Shown here: positions 54,624-63,727 of the stretch, one piece after another
How the letters are laid out: each line of letters opens with the position of its first letter
Numbering within the stretch: position 1 is the stretch's first letter
Source: Bradyrhizobium sp. MOS003
Lineage (GTDB): Bacteria; Pseudomonadota; Alphaproteobacteria; Rhizobiales; Xanthobacteraceae
Length of the DNA stretch: 64,000 nt
Direction of reading: 5' to 3'
NCBI RefSeq assembly: GCF_003020125.1
Contig: NZ_PYFW01000009.1
Location: forward strand, 149,201 to 213,200
The notes under the pieces: generated by a model
Told to the model about the DNA's origin: nothing
What the model saw: only the letters and a program-made list of their open reading frames with translations
Databases searched by the model: none
Position numbers and translations under genes: made by a program

Positions 54624-55136
54624 ATGACCGACGCTGCGTTGCAGCTCGCCGAGACTGGCCGCCGTCTCGACGCCATCGACCGCAAAATCCTGGCGGTCCT
54701 CCAGGAGGACGCTTCGCTCTCAGTTGCAGAAATCGGCGACCGAGTAGGCCTGTCTTCGACACCCTGCTGGAAGCGCATCCAGAGGCTGGAAGCCGACGGC
54801 GTGATCCTGAGACGGGTAGCTCTGGTCGACCAGAACAAGATCGGGCTTGGCCTTTCGGTGTTCGTCTCCGTCGAGAGCTCCGACCATTCGGATGCCTGGC
54901 TGAAGCGCTTCGCCGGCGCCGTCCGCGCCATGCCCGAGGTGATGGAATTCTACCGGATGGCCGGCGACATCGACTACATGCTGCGCGTCGTGATTCCGGA
55001 CATGCAGAGCTACGACGTGTTCTACAAGAAGCTGATCCACGCCGTGCCGCTCAAGAACGTCACCTCGCGCTTTGCGATGGAGAAGACCAAGTCGATCACG
55101 GCACTGCCGATTCCGGCGGTTCCGACAACTTACTAA
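54624..55136 (+). CDS. Lrp/AsnC-family transcriptional regulator
   Basis: The 170-residue protein has the N-terminal HTH LDAIDRKILAVLQEDASLSV, then GLSSTPCWKRIQRLEADGVI, and the C-terminal RAM/AsnC ligand domain (FVSVESSDHSDAWLKRFAGA, FYRMAGDIDYMLRVVIPDMQ, SRFAMEKTKSITALPI). This is close to the BkdR/PutR type that responds to amino acids. The start ATG 54624 has GAGG 8 bases upstream. No target amino acid gene is adjacent, as the 5' neighbour is an IS. It was probably separated from its former target by the insertion. Confidence 0.95.
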   Translation: MTDAALQLAETGRRLDAIDRKILAVLQEDASLSVAEIGDRVGLSSTPCWKRIQRLEADGVILRRVALVDQNKIGLGLSVFVSVESSDHSDAWLKRFAGAVRAMPEVMEFYRMAGDIDYMLRVVIPDMQSYDVFYKKLIHAVPLKNVTSRFAMEKTKSITALPIPAVPTTY

Positions 55137-55654
55137 GGTCGCGCGCGTGTGTGTGCCGCACGATATTCGCCGACAAAAATGAAAATAATTGCACCGCTCT
55201 GGCTTCTAAACACTCCGGACGGTCCTGGTCGGACCTTCGATCACCAGAGACCAGAGCAGCGCATGCAGGTCGTCCTTGAACGGCTTGGCAAGGCCGGCTG
55301 CAATAGCCCATTCAGCTTGCGCACGAGATCGGCCCAAGCCCTCATAAACTACGATAGAACCACCTCTGTGGACGCCTCCGGCCTCGCTGCTGGTCGCCTT
55401 CGTTGCATCATGCAACGACGTTTACCTCGTGAAGGCCCCCCCCCCGACAGCTCACAGGAATAAGGTCGTCTTAACCATAACTATGGCAGGAGCGTTCGCG
55501 AAAGTTGCATCCTGAACGGCGCCACCCCATATCTACGGCAACCTTCGCAATTGGTCGCGAGGGAGGCCTTCGAAAGACGTACGAAGGCGGCCGCCGCCGG
55601 TGTTGGAAGCACCAAACGACGGCCTGACCACAACCGACTTCTGAGGAGTCAGCT
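55137..55654. other. 518 bp spacer
   Basis: No gene was recognised. A run of nine C residues (55437-55445) and several short open frames are present. The promoter of the following small gene and nuclease cluster should be here. Confidence 0.3.
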
Positions 55655-55915
55655 ATGGCTAAGAGCCAGTATAGCGCCGATTCGGCGTCCCCGCCCCACT
55701 CCCCCTCGCCGTCTCACAACAACAAGGTGGGCGCCTTCAAGATCGCCTACTTTCCGGCTCCGTACCCCAAGGACACCTTGTCCATGCCCACGACCTTCGT
55801 GCTGGCGGGCATCTCCTACTTCGGCGAGAACGTCGATCTCCGGCGCCGGATTCCGGAGCATCACTCCCTCCGTCGAAAGGCCGGCCACTCCACTGCCCCC
55901 TCTTCCATCGACTAG
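55655..55915 (+). CDS. Small hypothetical protein at the head of the nuclease cluster
   Basis: The 86-residue frame starts at an ATG with GAGGAG 6 bases upstream (GAGGAGTCAGCT). The N-terminal half, NNKVGAFKIAYFPAPYPKD and SMPTTFVLAGISYFGENVDL, looks like real protein. The C-terminal RRRIPEHHSLRRKAGHS may be out of frame. No domain was recognised. It precedes the GIY-YIG gene by about 230 bases on the same strand. Confidence 0.5.
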   Translation: MAKSQYSADSASPPHSPSPSHNNKVGAFKIAYFPAPYPKDTLSMPTTFVLAGISYFGENVDLRRRIPEHHSLRRKAGHSTAPSSID

Positions 55916-56147
55916 ACCGGATCTCGAAGCCGACGTAGGCGGCGCGTCCTTGCGCGGCCCAGCGGACGGTCTGAGGTAACGGTTTCGCGCGAAAGCGAGC
56001 ACGCATGCTGCGTGCTCAGCCCTCGCGCCGACCCAAGCCATGGCGGCGATGCTCACCGCCCGCAGCGCGGGCGAAGCCAACGCATCCGAGATCAAGTCCC
56101 TGCAACGTCGTCGTCGCGATCTCTCACCAACAGGAGAGAGACCACCC

Positions 56148-57077
56148 ATGACCGTGCTTTCCGACAACCCGACGCCGCTGGCTCGGACCATTACGATCTA
56201 CCGCCCGGCGGGCGGCACCGAGGGCTACCGCGAGGTTCACGACAAGACCTCGTCCATCACCGTGTCCTGCTTCCCCTGGAAGACGGCGCGGGATGTGCGG
56301 ATGCCTCCGGTGCCTGCCTGCTACATCCTTGCCGATCACGGCTCCGTCTACATTGGCGAGACCAGTGACGTCCATAGCAGGCTGGCTGCCCATATCCGCG
56401 ACAGCGACAAGAACTTCGCGCGTGAGGCCTATGTCGTCACGGGCGTCGGCAGCGAGGGGAACGGACGGTTCAATTCGACCGCCGCCGTCTACTTCCAGTA
56501 TCACCTGACCCATCTCGCCTTGCAGGCAAATCTGGTCGACGTGATTAAGGGCACCAACCCGCAGCTTCCGGAGGCTGATGAGCATGAGAGCGCCTCGCTC
56601 GACGTGTTCCTTCAGCAGAGCCAGTCGCTGCTCTTCGATGCCGGTTGCCGTGCGTTCAAGTCCAACTTCGCGAGCCAGCGTCGCTCTGGCTCCGCAACCG
56701 TCGACACGGCGGGCCCGGCCGGTACCATGGAGATCGACGTCATCGGCGTCGCTCCCATCAGCGGGCAGCTCGAACTCTCCTACACCGGCCTGTGGGCGCG
56801 TGGATATGAAAGCCAGCGGGGCTTTGTGGTCCTGGCCGGCTCGGAGGTCCGTACCGACATCAATCCGACCGCCTGGGATTGGATCGACGAGGACCGCAGC
56901 AAGCTGCGGGCCGCCGGAGCGCTGATGGCCATTCCGGGTCTTGCGGACCGGGAACGCCTCTGCGTGGCCGTGCAGTTCGACTCTGCGTCGTCGGCGGCCA
57001 AGGTCGTCACCGGCTCGCGCGATGCCTACCGGTGGGTCGCGCCCCGCCTCTCGCAGCCGATGCTGAGCGTGGCGTAG
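56148..57077 (+). CDS. GIY-YIG nuclease-like protein with DUF4357 region
   Basis: The 309-residue protein starts at ATG 56148 with AGGAGAGAG upstream. Residues about 52-100 hold a GIY-YIG-type core: ACYILADHGSVYIGETSDVH then SRLAAHIRDSDKNFAREAYV. YIL takes the GIY position, VYIGETSD matches the YIG strand and a catalytic Arg/Lys helix follows. The C-terminal part has a DUF4357-like segment (GFVVLAGSEVRTDINPTAWD, KLRAAGAL). Proteins with this pairing exist as stand-alone nucleases of unknown function, sometimes in mobile islands. It is the first of four same-strand genes with tight spacing (next start 11 bases on). Confidence 0.8.
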   Translation: MTVLSDNPTPLARTITIYRPAGGTEGYREVHDKTSSITVSCFPWKTARDVRMPPVPACYILADHGSVYIGETSDVHSRLAAHIRDSDKNFAREAYVVTGVGSEGNGRFNSTAAVYFQYHLTHLALQANLVDVIKGTNPQLPEADEHESASLDVFLQQSQSLLFDAGCRAFKSNFASQRRSGSATVDTAGPAGTMEIDVIGVAPISGQLELSYTGLWARGYESQRGFVVLAGSEVRTDINPTAWDWIDEDRSKLRAAGALMAIPGLADRERLCVAVQFDSASSAAKVVTGSRDAYRWVAPRLSQPMLSVA

Positions 57078-57087
57078 GAGCAGTCAG

Positions 57088-57678
57088 ATGGCAGACATCA
57101 CAGAGCAGCCGGAGTGCCAGCTCCGGCTCGAAACGGCCCCCAAGAACAGCAACATCGTGAACACCTGCCATGGCGAGCTTCCCCCAGCCAGCAATCCGGC
57201 TAGGTCAAGGAGGTCGGTCCGCTGGCCCTTCGTGGCCGACAACTACCCGCCGCTGGCGTGGTGGCGACGGTTGCCGCCGCAAGCGTTCGGCGACACCGAG
57301 CGCCTGCTGTTGGTCAGCACCATCAGGGGGATCGCCGTGCTCCGTGGTGGCGACGATCTCGTGGCCGCAATGCGCGGCGACGCCACCGCGGCGATCGACG
57401 CCGCCTTGGGGTTGATGCCGGTCGAGGAGATCACGACGCCCGTTGACATCACGATGACGGCGCTCATGTGCATCGCGTTGGAGGGCAACGCCGCGCCGGC
57501 GTTGGTGTTGGCGCAAATCATCGGCCTCATCGACGTCGGGCACCAGCATACGAGCGACCTCGCAGCCGCCTGGCTCGCCTTCGGCGAGCGGCACTCCGAC
57601 GAGCCGGACAAGTTCGGTGAAGCAGGGGTCATCTTGCTGTCTGCGTTCGAACAGTACCTGAACAAGGGCGACGCATGA
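57088..57678 (+). CDS. Hypothetical protein coupled to the AAA+ gene
   Basis: The 196-residue protein begins 11 bases after the GIY-YIG gene and its stop overlaps the ATPase start as ATGA (57675-57678), so coupled translation is expected. It is mostly helical: WPFVADNYPPLAWWRRLPPQ near 47, IRGIAVLRGGDDLVAAMRGD, ITMTALMCIALEGNAAPALV and ILLSAFEQYLNKGDA. No known domain was recognised. Its fixed position suggests an adaptor or subunit of the ATPase. Confidence 0.78.
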   Translation: MADITEQPECQLRLETAPKNSNIVNTCHGELPPASNPARSRRSVRWPFVADNYPPLAWWRRLPPQAFGDTERLLLVSTIRGIAVLRGGDDLVAAMRGDATAAIDAALGLMPVEEITTPVDITMTALMCIALEGNAAPALVLAQIIGLIDVGHQHTSDLAAAWLAFGERHSDEPDKFGEAGVILLSAFEQYLNKGDA

Positions 57679-59354
57679 GCAAGAAGCCCAAATCGATCAA
57701 GACTACCGACGCCGCGGCGCCCTCCAAGACGGAGCCGAACGAGAGCGCTTCCATCGATGGTGTCGTGGACGACGTCATCGATCTGCCGATCGTCGACGAC
57801 GGCATCATCCTGACCGGGGCCGCGGCCGACGCTACCGACCTCGACGAGAGGCTTAAGGACCTGCCCCGCATCTTGCGGGTTGCGCTCCTCATCAACCATG
57901 GGAACAGGGACGTGCATGATCGTCTCGTCGCCGACGTCGAGGCGCTGCATCCTGGCTTGCCCCTGACAGCAGTGTTCGCGATCACTGACGATCCAGCCAC
58001 TGCGCTGGCCTTGGCCAAGGAGCTCGACCGGTGTGCCGTCGTCGACGACACTCCCGAACTCAGACACCTCGCCGACTGCGTTCGCTTACTCAACCTTCCG
58101 ATGCAAAAGGATCTGGCCAGCTCTGATGACTATCGGCGCGTCACGCAGACGTTGATGAACGCCCTCGGCAGGTTGCCGGACGACATCGATGTGAAGCTTG
58201 CCGCCGAAATTGAGAGCTTCTGCATCGGCTGGGCCATGATCCCTGCTCTGCGGCATCGTCTAGGTCGCTACCAGCGATCTGGTCTGGTTGCTGCAAACCA
58301 TGCAAGCACCCTTGGCGATCACACTGCACCCCACCGGGTTGCAGCCGCCGAGGAAGCCATGCGGGCCAGGCTGGAAGCGCGAGCTGCCAACCAAAGGGAC
58401 GAAGATGAAGATGCAGACGTCGACGATCAGTCAGCACCACAAGCGCCTGCCCCTCCCTCGCCGGCGTCTGGACAGCATCACCGCTTGATCGTGCAGCTGA
58501 ACAAGACGGAGATGAAGAGCACCAGGCTCAAGGAATTGCTCCCTCAGTTCGAAAACGTCATCAACAAGGCTCTGCCCCTAGTCGTGCCGCCGCCTCTCGA
58601 AGAGGTCCGCAAGACTCTCCTGTTCGAATTTCCATATGCTCGGAACGTCATCGACAGCGTGCTCTCCAATCTCATCGGCCGATCGACCGTCCTGGTACGC
58701 CCAACTATTATCTGGGGCCGGCCCGGCGGTGGTAAGTCCCTGATCGCACGCCGTATAGCTGAATGTCTGTCCATATCGTGCTGGCGCACGGACTGTTCAC
58801 GATCTGACGCGGCCTTCGGGGGAACCGACCGCCGCTGGAGTTCTGCAGAACCTTGCCATCCCCTCCTCGCCATCGCTCGCGCCGGCCACGCCAATCCGAT
58901 GGTGTTGCTGGATGAGCTGGAAAAGGCCGGCAACATGGGCGGAGGCAATCGTATCGACGGCATCGGTCGGCTCTGGGATTGCTTGCTCGGGATGCTGGAG
59001 ACCGAGACAAGTTTCCGGCACCCTGATCCATTCTTCCAAAAAAATGTCGACCTTTCCCAAATCAGTTACTTGGCCACCGCCAATAGTGTGGCGGCTCTGC
59101 CCCGCCCTTTGCTCGACCGCTTCCGCGTCGTCGAGTTGGCTCTCCCATCGCGCGACCATCTCGACGCCTTGTTGCCGGCCGTCCTCGCTGACCTCGCCCG
59201 CGACCGCGGTCTCGACGCCAGTTGGATCGCCCCCCTCGACGGCGACGAGCACGCTGCCGTCGCATCCGCTTGGCGCGGTGGTTCGGTCCGCAGTCTGCGC
59301 CGGCTCGTCGAGGTCATCCTGCACGATCGCGACGCCAATGCGATCCGGAACTGA
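57675..59354 (+). CDS. AAA+ ATPase, Lon-like motor without protease domain
   Basis: The 559-residue protein has a variable N-terminal region (about 1-200), an acidic linker (DEDEDADVDD, about 240), and an AAA+ module from about 300. The module shows Walker A IIWGRPGGGKSLIARRIA (about 347), Walker B PMVLLDELEKAG (about 408), sensor 1 ISYLATANS (about 462) and an arginine-finger segment LDRFRVVEL (about 480). The Walker B and sensor spacing resembles Lon and ClpX-like motors, but no Ser-Lys protease domain follows. It is translationally coupled to the upstream gene, and the exonuclease gene starts 13 bases downstream. It could remodel nucleoprotein or target complexes for the two nucleases. Confidence 0.85.
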   Translation: MSKKPKSIKTTDAAAPSKTEPNESASIDGVVDDVIDLPIVDDGIILTGAAADATDLDERLKDLPRILRVALLINHGNRDVHDRLVADVEALHPGLPLTAVFAITDDPATALALAKELDRCAVVDDTPELRHLADCVRLLNLPMQKDLASSDDYRRVTQTLMNALGRLPDDIDVKLAAEIESFCIGWAMIPALRHRLGRYQRSGLVAANHASTLGDHTAPHRVAAAEEAMRARLEARAANQRDEDEDADVDDQSAPQAPAPPSPASGQHHRLIVQLNKTEMKSTRLKELLPQFENVINKALPLVVPPPLEEVRKTLLFEFPYARNVIDSVLSNLIGRSTVLVRPTIIWGRPGGGKSLIARRIAECLSISCWRTDCSRSDAAFGGTDRRWSSAEPCHPLLAIARAGHANPMVLLDELEKAGNMGGGNRIDGIGRLWDCLLGMLETETSFRHPDPFFQKNVDLSQISYLATANSVAALPRPLLDRFRVVELALPSRDHLDALLPAVLADLARDRGLDASWIAPLDGDEHAAVASAWRGGSVRSLRRLVEVILHDRDANAIRN

Positions 59355-59367
59355 TCGAGGCTGCGCC

Positions 59368-60354
59368 ATGTACAAGCGATCAAACACCCCGTTCGGCCTG
59401 CCCTGGAAGCAACCGACGAATCCTCTAGTCAAGGCCATACTCGCAGTGCCCGACTCGCAGGAGGTTGCTCTGCCCACGGATGCCGATACGACGGAGACGA
59501 TGGCGCACACACTCGAGGCCACCGGTAACTACAAGATCCTGCGCCGCCTAGTTCCACGGACTCCTGCGCCTCGGCCCGCGACCGACCGAATCGGATTGAT
59601 CATCGACCTCGAAACGACGGGCCTCGACACCACGCGCAATGAGGTCATCGAGATTGCCGCCATCAAGTTCGGCTACGCCGACGACCGGATCACCTCTATC
59701 ATTGACACCTTCCAGGCATTCCAACAGCCGTCAGCACCGATCGGGCCCACCATCACCGCCCTGACCGGCATCACGGACGAGATGGTCGAAGGCCACCAAA
59801 TCGATGGCGCAGCGCTCCAGCAATTCGTGGCGGACGCGCACATCGTGATTGCTCACAATGCCGCCTTCGACCGCAAAGTCGCCGAACGGCACTGGCCGCT
59901 CTTTGCAAACTGTCACTGGGCCTGTTCGGCGACCGGGATCGACTGGAAGGCTCATGGCCTCAGCGGCGCCCGCCTCGCCTACCTGCTTGCGGAATGTGAC
60001 CTGTTTCACGATGCGCATCGTGCACTGGATGACTGTCACGCAGTCCTTGAGATTTTGGCACTTGATCTTCCCGGCACCAAGCAATCCGGGATGACTGCCC
60101 TGCTCGATCGCGCCCGGCGCCCGCAGCACCGCATCTGGGCTGACGGCGCACCGTTCGCGCTGAAAGACACTCTCAAGCAGCGTGGCTATCGATGAAGTGA
60201 CGGTACCGACGGCCGTCCCAAGTCCTGGTATGTGGACGTCGACGACACCGGCGTCGAACTCGACTTCCTTCGGAAGCAAGTTTTTCAGAAGGACGACATG
60301 GGCATCGTGTGCCGGGCAATCACGTCGCTCGACCGGTTTTCAATCCGGGTCTAG
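59368..60354 (+). pseudogene. DnaQ-like (DEDDh) exonuclease with in-frame TGA
   Basis: From ATG 59368, residues about 78-225 form a 3'-5' exonuclease: GLIIDLETTGLD (ExoI: D, E), TALTGITDEMVEG, VIAHNAAFDRKVAE (ExoII) and HRALDDCHAV (ExoIII: H-x4-D). The frame stops at TGA 60193-60195 after LKQRGYR. It continues without a shift as SDGTDGRPKSWYVDVDDTGV, FLRKQVFQKDD and LDRFSIRV to TAG 60352-60354. In relatives the expected residue at the stop is Trp (RGYRWxDG), so one TGG-to-TGA change explains it. The catalytic domain is complete, so a truncated 275-residue enzyme could still work. It is listed as disrupted because of the stop. Confidence 0.78.
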
Positions 60355-60463
60355 CAAGATTAATCTGTCTCACGTCATTGGCCCCCATGACACACCTTCG
60401 CTCTCGACATTCCGCCGGATTTCCAGCGTGACCTTCTGGCCCGCAGGTCGCGGACCCTCCAGC

Positions 60464-60658
60464 TCAACATCGATGCGACCCGGATGACGCAAGCGTCCTG
60501 CCTGTCGTGCTATTCACCAGGTGGAGCGACGTGCAGGCCGGGCAAGCAACCGGGACGTAGGTGTCGTCGGGTTTTCGGGATTCGAGCGCTTCTTCGTCCA
60601 GGCGAAGTTGGACGTTCATTCCCGTGCTCGGGCACTTGAACAATATCTGGCGCTGCAT
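60464..60658 (-). CDS. Small CPxTG zinc-ribbon protein (intact)
   Basis: The 64-residue protein begins MQRQILFKCPSTGMNVQLRL and has a second knuckle CPACTSLHLVN, giving a four-cysteine zinc ribbon. This is an intact relative of the broken gene at 17969-18177. It is on the strand opposite to the nuclease cluster. Such proteins are frequent in Bradyrhizobium and probably bind nucleic acid or another protein; their function is not established. Confidence 0.72.
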   Translation of the reverse strand: MQRQILFKCPSTGMNVQLRLDEEALESRKPDDTYVPVACPACTSLHLVNSTTGRTLASSGSHRC

Positions 60659-60992
60659 CCTTCGAGCATGCGCCTTTCCGCCCGTCGACGGAATTGCGGA
60701 CCACTACCTAAGGGCCTTTGCGGAAATTGCGATGGATCAAAGCGACGCGCGGAAGGGCGGCTAGGATTGACGACATCGGGCGTCTAGGCGCCGATGCGTG
60801 GCGAGACGGAGCCCGGACTCCTAGGCACTCCGGGTCCCGTCTCTCTCAGCCGCTGTCGGCGAGCGCGCCAACGAGCCGGCTTTGAGAGCGGCTCCGCCTG
60901 CAAGTTCTCAGGAACGAGCCCTTGGCGCTGCGGATTGGGCTGCTCGACCCCGGTTAAGTTGTGATTGCAACAGGTTCAGCCAGAGCACCATC
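60659..60992. other. 334 bp spacer
   Basis: No gene was recognised between the zinc-ribbon gene and the small gene at 60993. Promoters for both should be here. Confidence 0.3.
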
Positions 60993-61274
60993 ATGCGAGC
61001 AGATCTCCATCCTGACGACCTGAGACGGTTGGTGAGCCATGCGCTCGAGACCACCCGCGCCACCGCGGTCTGCCCGTTCCACGATGAAGTCGTCATTCGC
61101 GTCGGCGACGACGCGGCCAAGAGCCACGCCTTGGAGCGGGCAAAACGAATTCCTAAAAGCAACGGCTCGAGTTGGGATGGGCAAACTCTCAAGGACGAGA
61201 TCGGACGCCAGCTTGGCGCTGCCGCGGATGGCCGTTGTCCGAAGTGTGATGCCGCCCAGGATACTAGCGCCTAG
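60993..61274 (+). CDS. Small hypothetical protein with C-terminal CxxC
   Basis: The 93-residue protein starts at ATG 60993 (MRADLHPDDLRRLVSHALET). It contains ATAVCPFHDEVVIRVGDDAA in the middle and ends with DGRCPKCDAAQD. The cysteines at VCPFH and RCPKC might bind zinc. No family was recognised and the ribosome site is weak. It precedes a decayed transposase; it may be an accessory gene of the cluster or a free-standing gene. Confidence 0.45.
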   Translation: MRADLHPDDLRRLVSHALETTRATAVCPFHDEVVIRVGDDAAKSHALERAKRIPKSNGSSWDGQTLKDEIGRQLGAAADGRCPKCDAAQDTSA

Positions 61275-61322
61275 CAGTCCGCAGAACTCCCCTCGGAACC
61301 GGCCAGAGCCGGACGGCTCAAG

Positions 61323-62347
61323 GTGATGACCCCGACCTTGCTGCCGGCCCTCGAGCAATATGGCCGATTGCGACTTGGCCAGGCGGATCGTGACTGTGTT
61401 CTCTCGATCAGCTCCGCAACCATCGACCTCCTGCTCGTGGACGTGAAGGTCGCGGCGAGCGGTGGCAGGCGACGCCGTGCCGGATTTTATTCGGCAATCC
61501 GGCGCGAGTTCCCGATCCGCACGTTCAATGATTGGAACAGCCCGCCGCCTGGCTTCTGCGAGGTCGACATGGTCGCCCATGGCGGAACGTCGGTGGCTGG
61601 CTCGTTCATCCAGACTTTGACGATGGTCGATGTCGCCACGGGCTGGACGGAGTGTCTGCCGTTGGTGACGCGGGAAGGTTCGCTGGTCGTCGAGGCGATC
61701 AACCGCGCACAGAGCCTGTTCCGCTGGCTGTTGCGCGGCGTCGACTTCGACAGCGCCTTCATGAACGATGTCGTAGTGCCATGGTGTCGCGAACAGAAGC
61801 TCGAAGTCACACGCTCGCGCGCCTACAAGAAGAACGACCAGGCGTTCGTCGAGCAGAAGAATGGTGCCGTCGTCCGCCGCCTCATGGGTTATGGCCGCTT
61901 CGATGGCGTCGAGACGGCGCGCGTGATGGGTCGCCTCTATGCGGCGGCAAGGCTCTACGTCAACTTCTTCCAGCCGTCATTCAAGCTGAAGGAGAAGCGC
62001 CGCGAAGGGGCTAAAAGTGATCAAGCGCTGTCATGTCCCATCAACACCCTATGAGCGTGCATTGGCGCATCCCAAGGTGACCGCAGCCGTAAAGAAGCGG
62101 CTGCGCGATCAGTATCGCTCGCTCGATCCGGTCGGGCTGTTGGCCGAGATTCGCGCGACCTAGGACGAACTCGGCAATCGCGTCGATCGTCGTGCCGGAC
62201 AAGTGCGCGGCCTGCAAGCCGCCAGCACGGTGGTCGTGGTGACCTCGGTCAATCGGCTGGTGGCGGCTCGTTCGCACGCCGTTGCAAACGATGAGGCACC
62301 CGATCCGGACATCATCATGAGGCGCTTGCGACCTCGGAAAGGACCAT
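61323..62347 (+). mobile_element. DDE (integrase-core) transposase, decayed
   Basis: The visible protein starts in its second quarter: ALEQYGRLRLGQADRD, SGGRRRRAGFYSAIRREFPI, then the catalytic core FCEVDMVAHGGTSVAGSFIQ, TLTMVDVATGWTECLPLVTR and FVEQKNGAVVRRLMGYGRFD. The GVDFDSAFMND segment lacks two residues of the usual DNDSAFMN. A frameshift near 62010 moves to VIKRCHVPSTPYERALAHPK, and a TAG interrupts IRATxDELGN. The frame closes RRLRPRKGP at 62347. The N-terminal HTH region is missing. Its last 130 bases recur at 49160-49290. Confidence 0.8.
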
Positions 62348-62476
62348 GACCCCAGCGACGGGCAGCGGATCGTTGAGATAATCGACCAATACTACCGAGC
62401 TGGCTATCGATCTACTAGCCGCGCTCGCCCCGTTTCCGCAACCCCGACCCGCTCCAACGGGTCGAGCGCTACCGTC

Positions 62477-62974
62477 TTGCCGAATGGCTTCAAAAAGGGA
62501 GTTGACATCAATCCGCAATTAAAGGGCCGATTGACAAACATCATGCTCCTAGCGCGCTGCGAAGCAGGGGCGCTTGCTCATTTCGAACGGCTCGGTATCG
62601 TCGGTCGCGGCCGATTTGTTGCCGGCAATTTCTTCGAAGCAATTCCCAGAGGCGCCGACACGATCCTCATGAAGAGCATCCTCCACAATTGGCAAGACGA
62701 TCGTTGCGAGATCATTCTTCGCAATTGTAGAGACGCATTGCCCGCCAGCCGAACCTTGATTCTGATCGAACGGATCATGCCGGAGCGCACCACAGCCGCA
62801 ATGGAGGACCGATCTTGCGCCATAAGCGACCTCAATATGCTGCGGGGACCTGGCGGCCGCGAGCGCACGGAAGCCGAGTATTGCAAACTCGCCGCATCGG
62901 CCGGCTTTACCTTATTCGGGACGAAGGACATGGGCATATTCAGTCTCATTCAATTCAGAAGGAGCGAGAACTAG
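62477..62974 (+). pseudogene. O-methyltransferase, C-terminal fragment
   Basis: The frame carries the SAM-dependent half of an acetylserotonin/caffeate-type O-methyltransferase: HFERLGIVGRGRFVAGNFFE, IPRGADTILMKSILHNWQDD, RCEIILRNCRDALPASRTLI, LIERIMPER and ISDLNMLRGPGGRERTEAEY. The His in HNW is the expected catalytic base. The N-terminal dimerisation domain and the GxGxG SAM motif are missing. This is a truncated gene. Confidence 0.72.
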
Positions 62975-63226
62975 ACGAGACTTCCCCTTGTCATGATGCC
63001 GCTGGGGGTCAGCGGATACGACAGCCGGGCTGCTGTGGATTTCCGCTTAGGGTCATAACCGCCCCTCGGAGTGCCGGCCGGCTGCTTCCGGTCTACCCCT
63101 ATGAGCCGACACCCGGGACGCTGCCTAGACTTCGCGTTCGGGCCACGAGCGGAAGTGGCAATGCCGTGCGAGGGGCCACCAAACTAGCGGCTCTCAAAGG
63201 GACAACTGTCTCTCGCCTTGTCGGTC
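62975..63226. other. 252 bp spacer
   Basis: No gene was recognised. Confidence 0.3.
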
Positions 63227-63361
63227 TCAAGGACTGAACACACCGCCTCCGCGCCGCGAGTTGATCGGGGTTATGAGTACAAGCACTAGTCCAGCTGCGG
63301 CTGCAAACAGGCGAGGCGCCGACCTTCGCACCAAAGGTGCCTCGGGTTGTTCGTCCACCAT
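63227..63361 (-). CDS. Small single-TM protein
   Basis: The 44-residue frame begins MVDEQPEAPLVRRSAPRLFA and continues as one hydrophobic segment AAAGLVLVLITPINS, then a Gly/Arg tail. AAAGGAAAGGG lies about 11 bases before the ATG. It is a plausible small membrane protein, but too short for firm support. Confidence 0.35.
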   Translation of the reverse strand: MVDEQPEAPLVRRSAPRLFAAAAGLVLVLITPINSRRGGGVFSP

Positions 63362-63727
63362 CGCAGAGCCCTTTCCTTTGCTATGACCTAATTGCCGAAC
63401 TCGTCGAGCACGTGCCTGATGGATCATTATGATACTTGGCTTGCCGAACGGCTTGGTGCGTATGTCAAATGAACTGACATAGATTGGGATTGCCGATTTT
63501 TCCCGACGCTAGTCAGATTCATGTTGGCAGAAGCGAGTCAACTTGGCATGCTCCTGAGGACCGGGGCTGGCGTTCATCTCGCATCTATTTACACCCGGGT
63601 TCTGAAGCAACGGCAACGCTGCGGCAGGGGGTTTTAGTACGTGTTATTTAGATCAGCCTAATGAACTCCTGAGGCCGCCCTTTAGGTGGCCTCTTCGTTG
63701 GGAATTCAATTCTGCGGGGACATAGCA
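63362..63727. other. 366 bp spacer with leader hairpin
   Basis: No gene was recognised. A hairpin at 63671-63693 (arms GAGGCCGCC and GGTGGCCTC, loop CTTTA) lies 35 bases before the family A gene at 63728 and is comparable in position to the leader hairpins before family B. Confidence 0.4.

Noticed and set aside
55649..56191. A 180-codon minus-strand frame
   Set aside because: It is opposite the small gene at 55655 and the start of the GIY-YIG gene; its sequence is Arg/Gly/Val-rich with no motif.
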